Shown: positions 34,120 through 42,955 of the stretch, piece by piece
Position numbering within the stretch: the stretch's first letter is position 1
How the letters are laid out: every line of letters starts with the position of its first letter
Origin: JADZAI01 sp964390465
GTDB taxonomy: Bacteria > Pseudomonadota > Alphaproteobacteria > Micropepsales > Micropepsaceae
DNA length: 64,000 bases
Direction of reading: 5' to 3'
Assembly: GCA_964390465.1 (NCBI GenBank)
Contig: CAYMIJ010000011.1
Location: 1 to 64,000, forward strand
Position numbers and translations under genes: made by a program
The notes under the pieces: generated by a model
The model's input: only the letters and a program-made list of their open reading frames with translations
Told to the model about the DNA's origin: nothing
Database searches by the model: none

Positions 34120-35169
34120 ATGATTTATGATCTGGGATCGCTGGCCGACCCCCAGCAACACAATGCGCCGCTTGATCTGGCCAATCACCCGACAGATTGG
34201 CTTATCAATGCCCTGCACATGATGCTGCGCATACGATTTGCTGAGGAAGCGGTAGCCGAACTCATTTATTCTGGCCATGCCAAGTGCCCTTGCCATCTTG
34301 GGATCGGCCAGGAAGCCGTTGCGGTGGGCGTGTCAGCTCATCTGACCGCGTCTGATCGCATATTTGGCGGCCATCGCAGCCACGCACACTATCTCGCGCT
34401 TGGTGCTGGCCTGGATGAAATGATGGCGGAAATTCTTGGCAAGGCCACTGGCTCATCGCAGGGGATGGGCGGCTCCATGCACCTTTACGCGCCCGACAAC
34501 GGCTTTCACGGATCAGTCCCTATCGTTGGCGCGACCATTCCAATTGCCGCTGGCGCCGCGCTGGCAGCCAAGATGGATGGGGCCGGTAGCGTGGCAGTAT
34601 GTTATTTTGGCGATGGTGCCTGCGAAGAAGGTGTTCTTCACGAAACCCTCAACATGGCTGCGGTGCTCAAACTTCCCTGCCTGTTCGTTGTCGAGAACAA
34701 TCTGTATTCAAGCCACCTCGATATCGGGTTGCGTCAGCCGGCAAACAGCGTGGCCAGGTTCGCAGAAGCCAATCGCATTTCGCACCGCGTTGTCGATGGG
34801 AACGATGTTGTGTCGGTTGCCAGCGCCGCCGGAGTTCTGATTGAAGCGGCTCGCAGGGGTGAAGGCCCTGGGTTTATTGAAGCTGTGACTTTTCGCTGGC
34901 GTGGGCATGTAGGCCCGAATGAGGACATTGATGTTGGCGTGCAGCGTGCCCCCGAAGTCCTTGCTGCCTGGAAAAGCCGTGACCCTGTGCGGCGGCTGTG
35001 CGAGGCTCTTGTTGCCCAGCGCAGTGTTGATGCCTCTGCTTTCACCGAACTGGAGAGAACCGTTCGTGATGAGGTCAGTCTGTCAGTCGCGAAAGCGCAT
35101 GCAGCGCCCTATCCACCGGAATCGGCACTGCTCGATCTAGTATATGCACCGGAAAGTGGGCGCGCATGA
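34120..35169 (+). CDS. Thiamine-diphosphate dehydrogenase E1 component, alpha subunit
   Basis: 349 residues resembling the alpha subunit of pyruvate/acetoin dehydrogenase E1. The thiamine-diphosphate/Mg motif runs from G164-D165-G166 to N193-N194. Also seen: GIGQEAVAVGV, GGHRSHAHYLALG, QGMGGSMHLY and the active-site loop RWRGHVGPNED with His263 in place. The loop lacks the serine phosphorylation site of mitochondrial enzymes. A good AAGGA Shine-Dalgarno lies 8 bp before the ATG. No E2 or E3 gene and no lipoyl domain is nearby, so oxidative transfer to lipoamide is unlikely. A carboligase role on a sugar intermediate is the more likely reading (inference). Confidence 0.87.
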   Translation: MIYDLGSLADPQQHNAPLDLANHPTDWLINALHMMLRIRFAEEAVAELIYSGHAKCPCHLGIGQEAVAVGVSAHLTASDRIFGGHRSHAHYLALGAGLDEMMAEILGKATGSSQGMGGSMHLYAPDNGFHGSVPIVGATIPIAAGAALAAKMDGAGSVAVCYFGDGACEEGVLHETLNMAAVLKLPCLFVVENNLYSSHLDIGLRQPANSVARFAEANRISHRVVDGNDVVSVASAAGVLIEAARRGEGPGFIEAVTFRWRGHVGPNEDIDVGVQRAPEVLAAWKSRDPVRRLCEALVAQRSVDASAFTELERTVRDEVSLSVAKAHAAPYPPESALLDLVYAPESGRA

Positions 35170-36155
35170 TGAGTTACGAGCTGGCCTACTGCGATGGGAT
35201 CAGGGAAGCCTTCGAATATTGCATGGACCGTGATGACAAGGTCTTCGCCATTGGCCAGGGCCTGTGGAGCCCCTGGTATGTAGGACGTTCCATGGACAAT
35301 CTCGACAAAAGATACGGCAAGGAACGTGTCATCGATACGCCTGTTTCTGAACAGGCAACAACCGGGATTGCTGTTGGTGCTGCGCTTCAGGGGTATCGTC
35401 CTGTGGTCATTCACCCGCGCATGGATTTCATGATTCTGGCGACGGACCAGATCGTCAATCAGGCAGCCAAATGGCGCCATATGCTCGGAGGAAAAACATC
35501 CCCGTCAATGGTTGTGCGCGGCATTGTAAACCGCGGTGGCGAACAGGGCGCACAACACAGTCAGGCTCTGCATGCATGGTATGCACATATTCCAGGATTG
35601 CGTGTTGTCATGCCGGCAACTGCTTCAGATGCCCGCGACCTGCTGATTGCAGCGATCCAATCTCCAGACCCCGTTCTCTACATCGACGACCGCTGGTGCT
35701 ATGAACATAAGGAAACGGTGTCGCCCCCTAAGGATGTTGATCTTGCCAGCGTCAAACCTGTTCTTCGGCGCGAAGGGACCGACATCACCATAGCTGCTGC
35801 GAGTTACTCAGTTCTGTTGGCGATGGAAGCCGCATCAAGCCTTTCAGGCGAAGGAATAAGCTGCGACGTGATTGATATGCGTGCGCTCAACCCGCTGGAT
35901 GCGACTTTGGTATCTTCCTCCGTGCAAAAAACGGGCAGGCTGCTGGCAGTGGATGGTGGCTGGCGAACCTGCGGTTTTGCGGGAGAGCTCATTGCGCGTG
36001 CGAGCGAGTCCACGAATCCTTCCGATTGGAAAACGGCACCGCGACGCATAACGCTGCCGGATGCCCCTGCCCCAACCAGCAAGCCACTGGAAGCGATCTA
36101 CTATCCAACCGCTGACAGTATTGCGCAGGCGGTGCGCAGCATGGTTGGTATCTGA
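35166..36155 (+). CDS. Thiamine-diphosphate dehydrogenase E1 component, beta subunit
   Basis: 329 residues of the transketolase-pyrimidine-domain type (PDH/acetoin E1 beta). The TPP-activating glutamate is Glu62 in DTPVSEQATTG. A segment MDFMILATDQIVNQAAKW and the catalytic-loop signature GGEQGAQHSQ (His131) are present. The C-terminal transketolase domain has DVIDMRALNPLD and the LLAVDGGW turn. The start overlaps the alpha-subunit stop by 4 bp (ATGA), as expected for a stoichiometric heterotetramer. Both subunits look catalytically complete. The sugar transferase gene starts 5 bp later. Confidence 0.87.
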   Translation: MMSYELAYCDGIREAFEYCMDRDDKVFAIGQGLWSPWYVGRSMDNLDKRYGKERVIDTPVSEQATTGIAVGAALQGYRPVVIHPRMDFMILATDQIVNQAAKWRHMLGGKTSPSMVVRGIVNRGGEQGAQHSQALHAWYAHIPGLRVVMPATASDARDLLIAAIQSPDPVLYIDDRWCYEHKETVSPPKDVDLASVKPVLRREGTDITIAAASYSVLLAMEAASSLSGEGISCDVIDMRALNPLDATLVSSSVQKTGRLLAVDGGWRTCGFAGELIARASESTNPSDWKTAPRRITLPDAPAPTSKPLEAIYYPTADSIAQAVRSMVGI

Positions 36156-36160
36156 ATACA

Positions 36161-36886
36161 ATGGGACGAAGGCTGCTTGACATAGTCTCAGGAGCACTCG
36201 GTCTGGCATTGCTATCAGTGCCACTGGGGATCATCATTTTTCTGGTCTGGCGGCAGGACGGACATTCGCCTTTCTACATTGCCAGTCGAGCCGGAAGGGG
36301 CGGAAAGCCCTATTCCATGATCAAAATTAGATCAATGATCGTCAACGCCGACAAATCCGGAGTCGAATCAACCAGCAAAAGCGATAATCGGATCACGCCT
36401 CTTGGTCATTTCATCAGGCGCTGGAAGGTCGATGAACTCAGTCAGCTCTGGAATGTCCTTAAAGGTGACATGAGTCTGGTCGGACCACGGCCAAATACAC
36501 TGAAGGAAACAGCAAGCTATTCTGAGGCAGAGAGAGGATTGCTGTCAGTTCGGCCCGGGATCACGGACTTCTCCTCCATTGTCTTTTCAGACGAAGGGGA
36601 CATTCTGAAAGACAGCACCGATCCTGATGCTGACTATACGAGATTGATCCGCCCGTGGAAAAGTGCGCTGGGCCTGCTCTATGTCAGGAATGCGTCAGTG
36701 TATCTGAACCTGAAGCTGATCTGGCTCACCATCGTTGCAATTTTCGGGAAGCGCGCCGCGCTGGAAAAACTTCAGCCGATCCTCGCCCGCTATGGATGTG
36801 ACCCAGTCGTCGCCAAGGTTGCGCTGCGTGATCAACCGCTGGAAGCCTGGGCCGGAAAACTGACCGCACAGGCCTTGAGCAAATAG
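36161..36886 (+). CDS. Undecaprenyl-phosphate sugar phosphotransferase (PglC/WcaJ type)
   Basis: Starts glycan assembly by moving a sugar-1-phosphate from UDP-sugar to undecaprenyl phosphate at the inner membrane. The 241-residue protein has one N-terminal hydrophobic segment (about 8-29, re-entrant helix type). The conserved KIRSM stretch, the catalytic dyad in KVDELSQLWNVLKGDMS and GPRPN follow. The small size fits the monotopic PglC-like catalytic domain without the extra helices of WcaJ. The C-terminal 60 residues are longer than in minimal members. It ends the operon, 4 bp from the convergent oxidoreductase. Confidence 0.9.
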   Translation: MGRRLLDIVSGALGLALLSVPLGIIIFLVWRQDGHSPFYIASRAGRGGKPYSMIKIRSMIVNADKSGVESTSKSDNRITPLGHFIRRWKVDELSQLWNVLKGDMSLVGPRPNTLKETASYSEAERGLLSVRPGITDFSSIVFSDEGDILKDSTDPDADYTRLIRPWKSALGLLYVRNASVYLNLKLIWLTIVAIFGKRAALEKLQPILARYGCDPVVAKVALRDQPLEAWAGKLTAQALSK

Positions 36887-36890
36887 ACAT

Positions 36891-37868
36891 TCAAATCTTT
36901 TGCCATAGGCCTCCCTGATCCATTGAGTTCTGCGCTGCTTCCAGGACTGCAAGCACACCATTGGCCTCTGCCGCGTCGGTGCGCGGTGTTGTGCCTGTAC
37001 GAATGCAATCCAGAAAATGTTGCATCTCCGCCCTTAACGGCTCGCCTTTGGGAACCCCCACAATTTCAGTTTCCTGGCGCACAGCCTTTGGGCGGGAGCC
37101 TTGCCAGTTAATTGCAAAGTCAACGATCTGCAGTTTGTTGTCCCAATCTGCCGTATCATTAAAGATAGCCATGGCCCGATCGCCAATGACAACGAGCTTT
37201 TGCTCCTTCTCCGGGTGAAACCAGGAGGCACGGATTTCAGCAGTCAATCCGCTGGCGAAGTGGAGTTGCAGCGCTGAAACGTCGGCAATGCCAGGCTGAA
37301 AGAAATCCCTGCCCCATGCGAGAACTTTCTCAGGAGCTGCGCCCGCCAGCCCAAGAACCATTGAGATGTCGTGAGGCGAAAAACTCCAGAGTACATTTTC
37401 TTCATGCCGCAACATGCCCAGATTGAGGCGACTGGATTTAATATGCCGGACATTGCCCAGACGCCCTTTTGCTGCAAGGTCTAAGAGCGCCAGATAGACA
37501 GGATGGTATTGAAGCAGATGGCCGACCATTACGACGACTCCGGCCTTCTTCGCCGCTTCTTCAATTTTTCTGCCTTCGGCAATGGATAGCGATATCGGTT
37601 TCTCGATATATGTATGCTTGCCTGCGTTGATGGCTGACATAGCCAATGTGAAATGGGTCGCAGCCGGTGTTGCTATGATCACCGCATCGCAGTCAGGCTG
37701 CGCTATCGCTTCCTCCACCGACAGCGCATGAGCAACGCCAAGCTGGCGGGCGAATTCGGCGGCTTCCTCACTTGGGTCCACTACAAGCTTTAGCGCGCCC
37801 AGTTGGAACATGTTGCGAGCGATATTCTTACCCCATCCGCCGCACCCCAGTAGCGTTACATTACTCAT
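36891..37868 (-). CDS. Gfo/Idh/MocA oxidoreductase, WlbA/WbpB-like
   Basis: 325 residues from the ATG at 37868 (AGGAA about 9 bp upstream; the frame is open to 37913). The Rossmann motif is LLGCGGWGKNIARN, and the conserved active-site lysine lies in YIEKPISLS. The second domain has SSRLNLGMLRHEENVLW and SFSPHDISMVLGL, the H-D pair typical of WlbA-type UDP-GlcNAcA 3-dehydrogenases. Together with the WbpA-like dehydrogenase and the WbpE-like aminotransferase this forms a plausible UDP-GlcNAc(3N)A route. The N-acetyltransferase (WbpD) that would complete it is absent. It is convergent with the main operon and must have its own promoter. Confidence 0.85.
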   Translation of the reverse strand: MSNVTLLGCGGWGKNIARNMFQLGALKLVVDPSEEAAEFARQLGVAHALSVEEAIAQPDCDAVIIATPAATHFTLAMSAINAGKHTYIEKPISLSIAEGRKIEEAAKKAGVVVMVGHLLQYHPVYLALLDLAAKGRLGNVRHIKSSRLNLGMLRHEENVLWSFSPHDISMVLGLAGAAPEKVLAWGRDFFQPGIADVSALQLHFASGLTAEIRASWFHPEKEQKLVVIGDRAMAIFNDTADWDNKLQIVDFAINWQGSRPKAVRQETEIVGVPKGEPLRAEMQHFLDCIRTGTTPRTDAAEANGVLAVLEAAQNSMDQGGLWQKI

Positions 37869-38167
37869 TTCATCCATTTCCTGTTCTTTTGTCAGAAGCA
37901 TCTGGCTGGCCAACCAGAAACCAGCTCATTGGCCGCCCCATGATGGCCTGTGTGTCGTGGCTTCTACGATGCAGAGCGCGGCGGGAGCAATATGCTGTCC
38001 AGAAAAGCAATACGACAAACGACGTGCTGGCTTATGCCATATATTCATTAAGGTTCGCGCGGATTGCTGTACCTGCCAATACTGAAGCCAAGAGCTCAGA
38101 ATCGTTCCGATGCGTGCCTGGTTGATGCAACGCATCTTCGTGCTGCCTGCGATATGCAGGGAGCGGT

Positions 38168-40279
38168 TCAGAGCCCAGCGATAAGTGCCAGCCAGGTATC
38201 TTCGTCGATCACCCGCACGCTGTGCTTTTCGGCCTCTTTCAGTTTTGAGCCTGCACCCGGTCCGGCAATGACCAGATCGGTCTTTGCCGAAACAGAGCCC
38301 GCCACTTTCGCACCAAGGCTTTCGGCACGCGCCTTGGCTTCATTACGGGTCATCTTTTCCAGCGAGCCAGTGAACACCACGGTCTTGCCCGCCACCGGCG
38401 ACTCCAACGCCGGTTTTTCGGCGTCTTCAATCATCAGCACATCAAGAAGCCTTGTGACTTCATCCATGTTGTGCGCCTCACCGAAAAACTCAGCGGCAGC
38501 ATCAACGACAGTCTGACCGATCTGATCGATGGTTTTCATCTCGGCGGCTTCGGTTTCGATGCCATCGGCGACACGGCGCATGGCTTCGACGAATGCTGAT
38601 GCAGAGCCATAGGCGCGAGCGAGTTGCTTCGCCGTCGTTTCGCCAATATGCCGGATGCCAAGCGCATAGATGAAACGGTGTAGACCAGTCGTGCGGCGTG
38701 CGCTTATGGCATCAAAGAGCTTTGTAGCTGACTGCGCGCCCCACCCTTCGCGGTCTGCAATCGCAGACCCGCCGCTGCCATATCGTTCTTCGAGATGGAA
38801 AATATCCGATGGTGTACTGAGCAAGCCATCAGCGAGGAAAGCGTCGATGTGCTTTGCACCTAACCCTTCGATGTCAAAGGCGAGGCGCGAGACAAAATGC
38901 TTCAGACGCTCGCTGCGCTGCGCTGGGCAGACAAGACCGCCGGTACAGCGCACGGCCACCTCGCCCTCCTCGCGCACGGCATGGGAGCCACACGCCGGGC
39001 ACACCGCTGGAAAGATGAATGGCTTTGCGTCTTTGGGACGCTTGTCTGCCACCACACCAAGAACCTGAGGGATGACATCACCGGCGCGTTGCAGAATGAC
39101 GGTGTCGCCAATGCGGACATCCTTGCGAGCGATTTCATCGGCGTTGTGCAGCGTTGCATTGGAAACAACCACGCCGCCGACCGTTACCGGCTTCAGTTTG
39201 GCGACCGGGGTGAGCACGCCCGTGCGGCCCACCTGAATGTCGATGTCGAGCAACTCCGTCGTCGCCTGTTCAGCCGGAAACTTGTGCGCGATCGCCCATC
39301 GCGGACTGCGGGAAACGAAGCCAAGGCGATCCTGAAGATCCAGCCGGTTCACCTTGTAGACGACACCATCAATGTCATACGGCAGCGTGGCCCGCAGTGA
39401 CTCTATCTCGGCGTAGAAGGTCATCATCTCATCAAGAGACGCACATACCTGCATCAGCGGATTGGTTGCGAAACCCCAGCCCGCAAATGTTTCGACTACA
39501 CCCGCCTGCGTGTCCCCCGGCACCTGGCTGGCCTCACCCCAGGCATAGGCAAAAAAAGTGAGCTGGCGCGCGGCTGTAATGGACGCATCCAGCTGACGCA
39601 GCGACCCAGCAGCGGCGTTGCGTGGATTGGCATAAAGCGGCTGCCCCGCTTCGACCTGCCGCGCATTGAGATTTTCAAAACGATCTTTCGGAAAATAGAC
39701 TTCGCCACGCACTTCAAAAACATCAGGCGGGTTTGGCGTGTTCAGTGTGTGCGGGATGCCTTCCACGGTTTTCAGATTGGCGGTGACGTTTTCGCCTTCC
39801 GCACCATCCCCGCGCGTCGCGCCAACTGTCAGCACACCTTTTTCATAGCGCAGGCTGGCTGAAAGCCCGTCGATCTTGGGTTCGGCGGTGAAGGCCAATG
39901 GCGCGCTTTCGTCCAGCCCCAGAAAGCGCCGGATACGGGCGATGAACTCTGCCACATCCTCGCGGGTGAATGCATTATCGAGCGAGAGCATGGGTCTGGC
40001 GTGGCGCACTTTCTCAAAACGCGCCGCAGGCTTTGCGCCCACACGCAGAGAGGGCGAGTCCAGCCCGATCAGATTCGGGAAGCGCGCCTCAATGGCCGTA
40101 TTACGGATTTTAAGCGCGTCATACTCTGCATCGGAAATGGTTGGCGCATCTTCCTGATGATAGCGCCGGTCGTGTTCGCTGATGGTCAATGAAAGGCGCG
40201 TCAGCTCCTGCTTCGCTTCCTTCTCGGTCAGCATATCTGGGATCTTGTCGCGTGGCAGCGCTTTAGCTGACTTCGCCAT
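38168..40279 (-). CDS. ligA: NAD-dependent DNA ligase
   Basis: Seals nicks in replication and repair using NAD. From the ATG at 40279 it has 703 residues, normal for LigA. The adenylated lysine is Lys135 in EPKIDGLS. Domain order: Ia with YHQEDAPTISD, adenylation, OB fold, a four-cysteine zinc finger (CPACGS ... VRCTGGLVCPAQ), helix-hairpin-helix repeats (FDIEGLGAKHID, IRHIGETTAKQLA) and a C-terminal BRCT domain starting near GKTVVFTGSLE. The frame extends 39 codons upstream into recN, which is not used. It starts 1 bp after the recN stop. Confidence 0.96.
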   Translation of the reverse strand: MAKSAKALPRDKIPDMLTEKEAKQELTRLSLTISEHDRRYHQEDAPTISDAEYDALKIRNTAIEARFPNLIGLDSPSLRVGAKPAARFEKVRHARPMLSLDNAFTREDVAEFIARIRRFLGLDESAPLAFTAEPKIDGLSASLRYEKGVLTVGATRGDGAEGENVTANLKTVEGIPHTLNTPNPPDVFEVRGEVYFPKDRFENLNARQVEAGQPLYANPRNAAAGSLRQLDASITAARQLTFFAYAWGEASQVPGDTQAGVVETFAGWGFATNPLMQVCASLDEMMTFYAEIESLRATLPYDIDGVVYKVNRLDLQDRLGFVSRSPRWAIAHKFPAEQATTELLDIDIQVGRTGVLTPVAKLKPVTVGGVVVSNATLHNADEIARKDVRIGDTVILQRAGDVIPQVLGVVADKRPKDAKPFIFPAVCPACGSHAVREEGEVAVRCTGGLVCPAQRSERLKHFVSRLAFDIEGLGAKHIDAFLADGLLSTPSDIFHLEERYGSGGSAIADREGWGAQSATKLFDAISARRTTGLHRFIYALGIRHIGETTAKQLARAYGSASAFVEAMRRVADGIETEAAEMKTIDQIGQTVVDAAAEFFGEAHNMDEVTRLLDVLMIEDAEKPALESPVAGKTVVFTGSLEKMTRNEAKARAESLGAKVAGSVSAKTDLVIAGPGAGSKLKEAEKHSVRVIDEDTWLALIAGL

Positions 40280-40280
40280 C

Positions 40281-41951
40281 TCAGCCCCGCGCCGACAGCA
40301 ATGTATCAGCAGCGGCGCGCGCTTCCTTCGTGATCGACGCGCCCGAGAGCATACGCGCGATTTCTTCGCGACGACCATCATCATCCAGCCGCGCAACCTG
40401 GGTCAGCGTTACGCCGCCCGCCGTCTTTTTGGAGATTCGATAGTGGCTGTCACCGCGTGCAGCAACCTGTGGTGAGTGTGTCACCACCAGCACCTGTGCG
40501 TGCTTCCCAAGCTTTGCCAGACGCGCGCCTACAGCATCTGCCACTGCACCGCCAACGCCCTGATCGACTTCGTCGAAGATCAGCGTGGGGGCTGTGCCAC
40601 GTTCGGCCAGCGCCACTTTCAGCGCCAGAATGACACGCGCCAGCTCACCGCCCGAAGCAATCTTTGTGAGTGGGCCCGCAGGTGTGCCGGGATTGGTTGA
40701 GATCTGAAACTCTACCGCATCCATGCCTGCCGCAGTCGCCTGCTCAAGCGATAGCGGTTGAAGCGCAACGGCAAACTTCGCCTTGTCGAGCTTCAAGGGC
40801 TTCAGCTCTTTTGCAACCGAGGCTTCCATTTTTGCAGCGGCACTGGAACGTTTTGCGGTCAGTGCCTTCGCGGCCGCGATGAACGTCGCCTGCGCCCCCG
40901 CAACCGCCTTGGCGAGCTTTGCCATGCGCGCTTCCGACTGGGCCAAGGCTTCTGCCTTTCCGGCCAGATCAGCCGACAGCTTTGGCAGATCATGCACCTG
41001 CACTTTGTATTTGCGCGCCGCCCCACGCAGCCCAAACAGCCGCGCCTCTATGGCTTCCAGCCGGGCCGGATCGAAGTTCATAGCGTCCAATGCACTTTCC
41101 GCCTGTGCGCGCGCTTCGGTGGTTTCCTGAACGGCGCGTTCCAGCGCGTCGGCGGCAACATCCAAACGCCCCATCGCCTGAGAACGCAGCCGCTCAATAC
41201 GCTTGGCAGCTGATGCGAGCCTTGTATCGACAGCGCGATCACCCCCACCCAAAAGCTCAACGATGGCCGACAGCTCGCCCGCCAGTTTTTCCGATGACAT
41301 CAGGAGTGCGCGTTCCTGAGCGAGCTGTTCTTCCTCACCGACCTCCGGTGCAAGCCGGCTGAGTTCAGTCACAGCAGCCTGCAGCCAATCGGCCTCGGCC
41401 CTTGCTGCACTGACATCGCGCGCGAACGTTTCCGCTTCTTCTTCGGCGCTGCGTAAGGTGGCATGGGCCAGCGCCGTCGCCTCCACCTCTTTCGCATGAC
41501 CGCCTAACGCATCCAGCAAAGCGCGATGGGCAGACGCGCTGAGCAGGCCGTGCCCGTCATTCTGTCCGTGTAGCTCGACGAGTGCATCGCCAACCTCGCG
41601 CAGCAGCGCGGCACCAACCGCCTGATCGTTGATGAAAGCGCGCGACTTGCCATCAGATGAAAGCATCCGCCGCAGGATGATCTCATGCCCCGATTCAATG
41701 CCGCTATTGTTCAGAAGATCACGGACGGCATGCCTGGCATCAGGCTCAAATACTGCCGTCACAGAACCCGATGCTGCCCCCTGCCGTACAACGGCCCGGT
41801 CAGACTTGCGCCCAAGTGCCACCTGCAAGGCGTCGAGAAGGATCGACTTGCCAGCCCCTGTTTCACCGGTCAGGACGTTCAGGCCGCGCCCAAGCTCAAG
41901 GTCAAGCTGTTCGATCAGGACAACGTCCCGTATCGACAGCTGCGTGAGCAT
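40281..41951 (-). CDS. recN: DNA repair protein RecN (SMC-like ATPase)
   Basis: Cohesin-like ATPase that holds DNA ends together in double-strand break repair. The 556 residues have Walker A GETGAGKSILLDAL near the N-terminus and a long coiled coil interrupted in the middle. The ABC signature is ASGGELARV and Walker B is LIFDEVDQGVGG. The length matches RecN. No LexA box was seen in the 22 bp to bamD. Placement between bamD and ligA in one direction is the common alphaproteobacterial arrangement. Confidence 0.95.
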   Translation of the reverse strand: MLTQLSIRDVVLIEQLDLELGRGLNVLTGETGAGKSILLDALQVALGRKSDRAVVRQGAASGSVTAVFEPDARHAVRDLLNNSGIESGHEIILRRMLSSDGKSRAFINDQAVGAALLREVGDALVELHGQNDGHGLLSASAHRALLDALGGHAKEVEATALAHATLRSAEEEAETFARDVSAARAEADWLQAAVTELSRLAPEVGEEEQLAQERALLMSSEKLAGELSAIVELLGGGDRAVDTRLASAAKRIERLRSQAMGRLDVAADALERAVQETTEARAQAESALDAMNFDPARLEAIEARLFGLRGAARKYKVQVHDLPKLSADLAGKAEALAQSEARMAKLAKAVAGAQATFIAAAKALTAKRSSAAAKMEASVAKELKPLKLDKAKFAVALQPLSLEQATAAGMDAVEFQISTNPGTPAGPLTKIASGGELARVILALKVALAERGTAPTLIFDEVDQGVGGAVADAVGARLAKLGKHAQVLVVTHSPQVAARGDSHYRISKKTAGGVTLTQVARLDDDGRREEIARMLSGASITKEARAAADTLLSARG

Positions 41952-41973
41952 GGGTCAGCCTTTCAGTTTGATT

Positions 41974-42840
41974 TCAAAGGCCAAACGTGCGCGACAGCCA
42001 CGAGCCCTGGTCAGCACGCGGCTGCAACTCGCTGCCCGTCAGAAGCGCATACGATTCCTCGTACCAGCGGCTGCCGGGGTAGTTATACCCCAGAACGGCA
42101 GCAGCTGTTTGCGCTTCGCTGAACAGGCCAAGAGCAACATAGGCTTCAACCAGACGATGAAGCGCCTCAGGCACCTGCGACGTGGACTGAAACAGCTCTA
42201 CAACCGCACGGAAGCGGTTGATGGCCGCCACATACTGTTCGCGCTTCAGATAATACCGGCCAATCGACATCTCCTTGCCCGCCAGATGGTCGAGCGTGAG
42301 ATCGAGCTTGAGGTGAGCATCACGTGCGTAGACCGTGTTGGGAAAACGCTGGATGACATCGTTCAAGGCAACCAGAGCCTGCTGCGTGGTGGCCTGGTCA
42401 CGGCCCACATCCACGATCTGCTCATAGTAGGAAATGGCCTTCAGATAGTTCGCGTAGGCCGCATCCTTGTTGCCAGAATACAGGGCCAGAAAACGGTCAA
42501 CGGCGTTGATGGCATCGCCATACTTGTTCATTTCATAATAGCTGTACGCGGCCATCAGAATGGCGCGGCGGGCCCATACCGAATAGGGGTATTGCCGCTC
42601 GACTTCCTCAAACAGCGGCGCGGCTGTGCGATAGTCAGTGCGCTCCAGACGGTCCATCGCCGCGTTGTAAAGCTCCTCAACGGAGACCTCTCCGTTGCCC
42701 GCGGCGTAGTCAGGCTCGCTGGATGAGAATGGGTTGATGCTGTTCATGGTTTCGCACGCGCCAAGCACAAGCGCGCCGGTCAGCACCGCCGCGGCGGGCC
42801 AAAGCCTCACCATCCGGCTGAAAGCGCCTGCAACCACCAT
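41974..42840 (-). CDS. bamD: Outer membrane assembly lipoprotein BamD
   Basis: Essential partner of BamA in the machine that inserts outer-membrane beta barrels. The 288 residues begin with a lipoprotein signal whose lipobox LGAC puts the lipidated cysteine at 29. TPR-like repeats follow (VEELYNAAMDRLERTDYRTAAPLFEEV, and later IGRYYLKREQYVAAINRF, as separate segments). The GAGG element 6 bp before the ATG at 42840 supports this start. It follows lpxC by 115 bp and precedes recN by 22 bp, all on the same strand. Confidence 0.94.
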   Translation of the reverse strand: MVVAGAFSRMVRLWPAAAVLTGALVLGACETMNSINPFSSSEPDYAAGNGEVSVEELYNAAMDRLERTDYRTAAPLFEEVERQYPYSVWARRAILMAAYSYYEMNKYGDAINAVDRFLALYSGNKDAAYANYLKAISYYEQIVDVGRDQATTQQALVALNDVIQRFPNTVYARDAHLKLDLTLDHLAGKEMSIGRYYLKREQYVAAINRFRAVVELFQSTSQVPEALHRLVEAYVALGLFSEAQTAAAVLGYNYPGSRWYEESYALLTGSELQPRADQGSWLSRTFGL

Positions 42841-42955
42841 ACTGACCTCTTACGCCACGAATGAACACACTGAGGGAAGCCCGCCCGATGCCCGGACCGG
42901 CCCCCGTCACTGGCAGTCTTAAAAGAAACCTGCGCCAACCGCCATAGGCAGGCGA

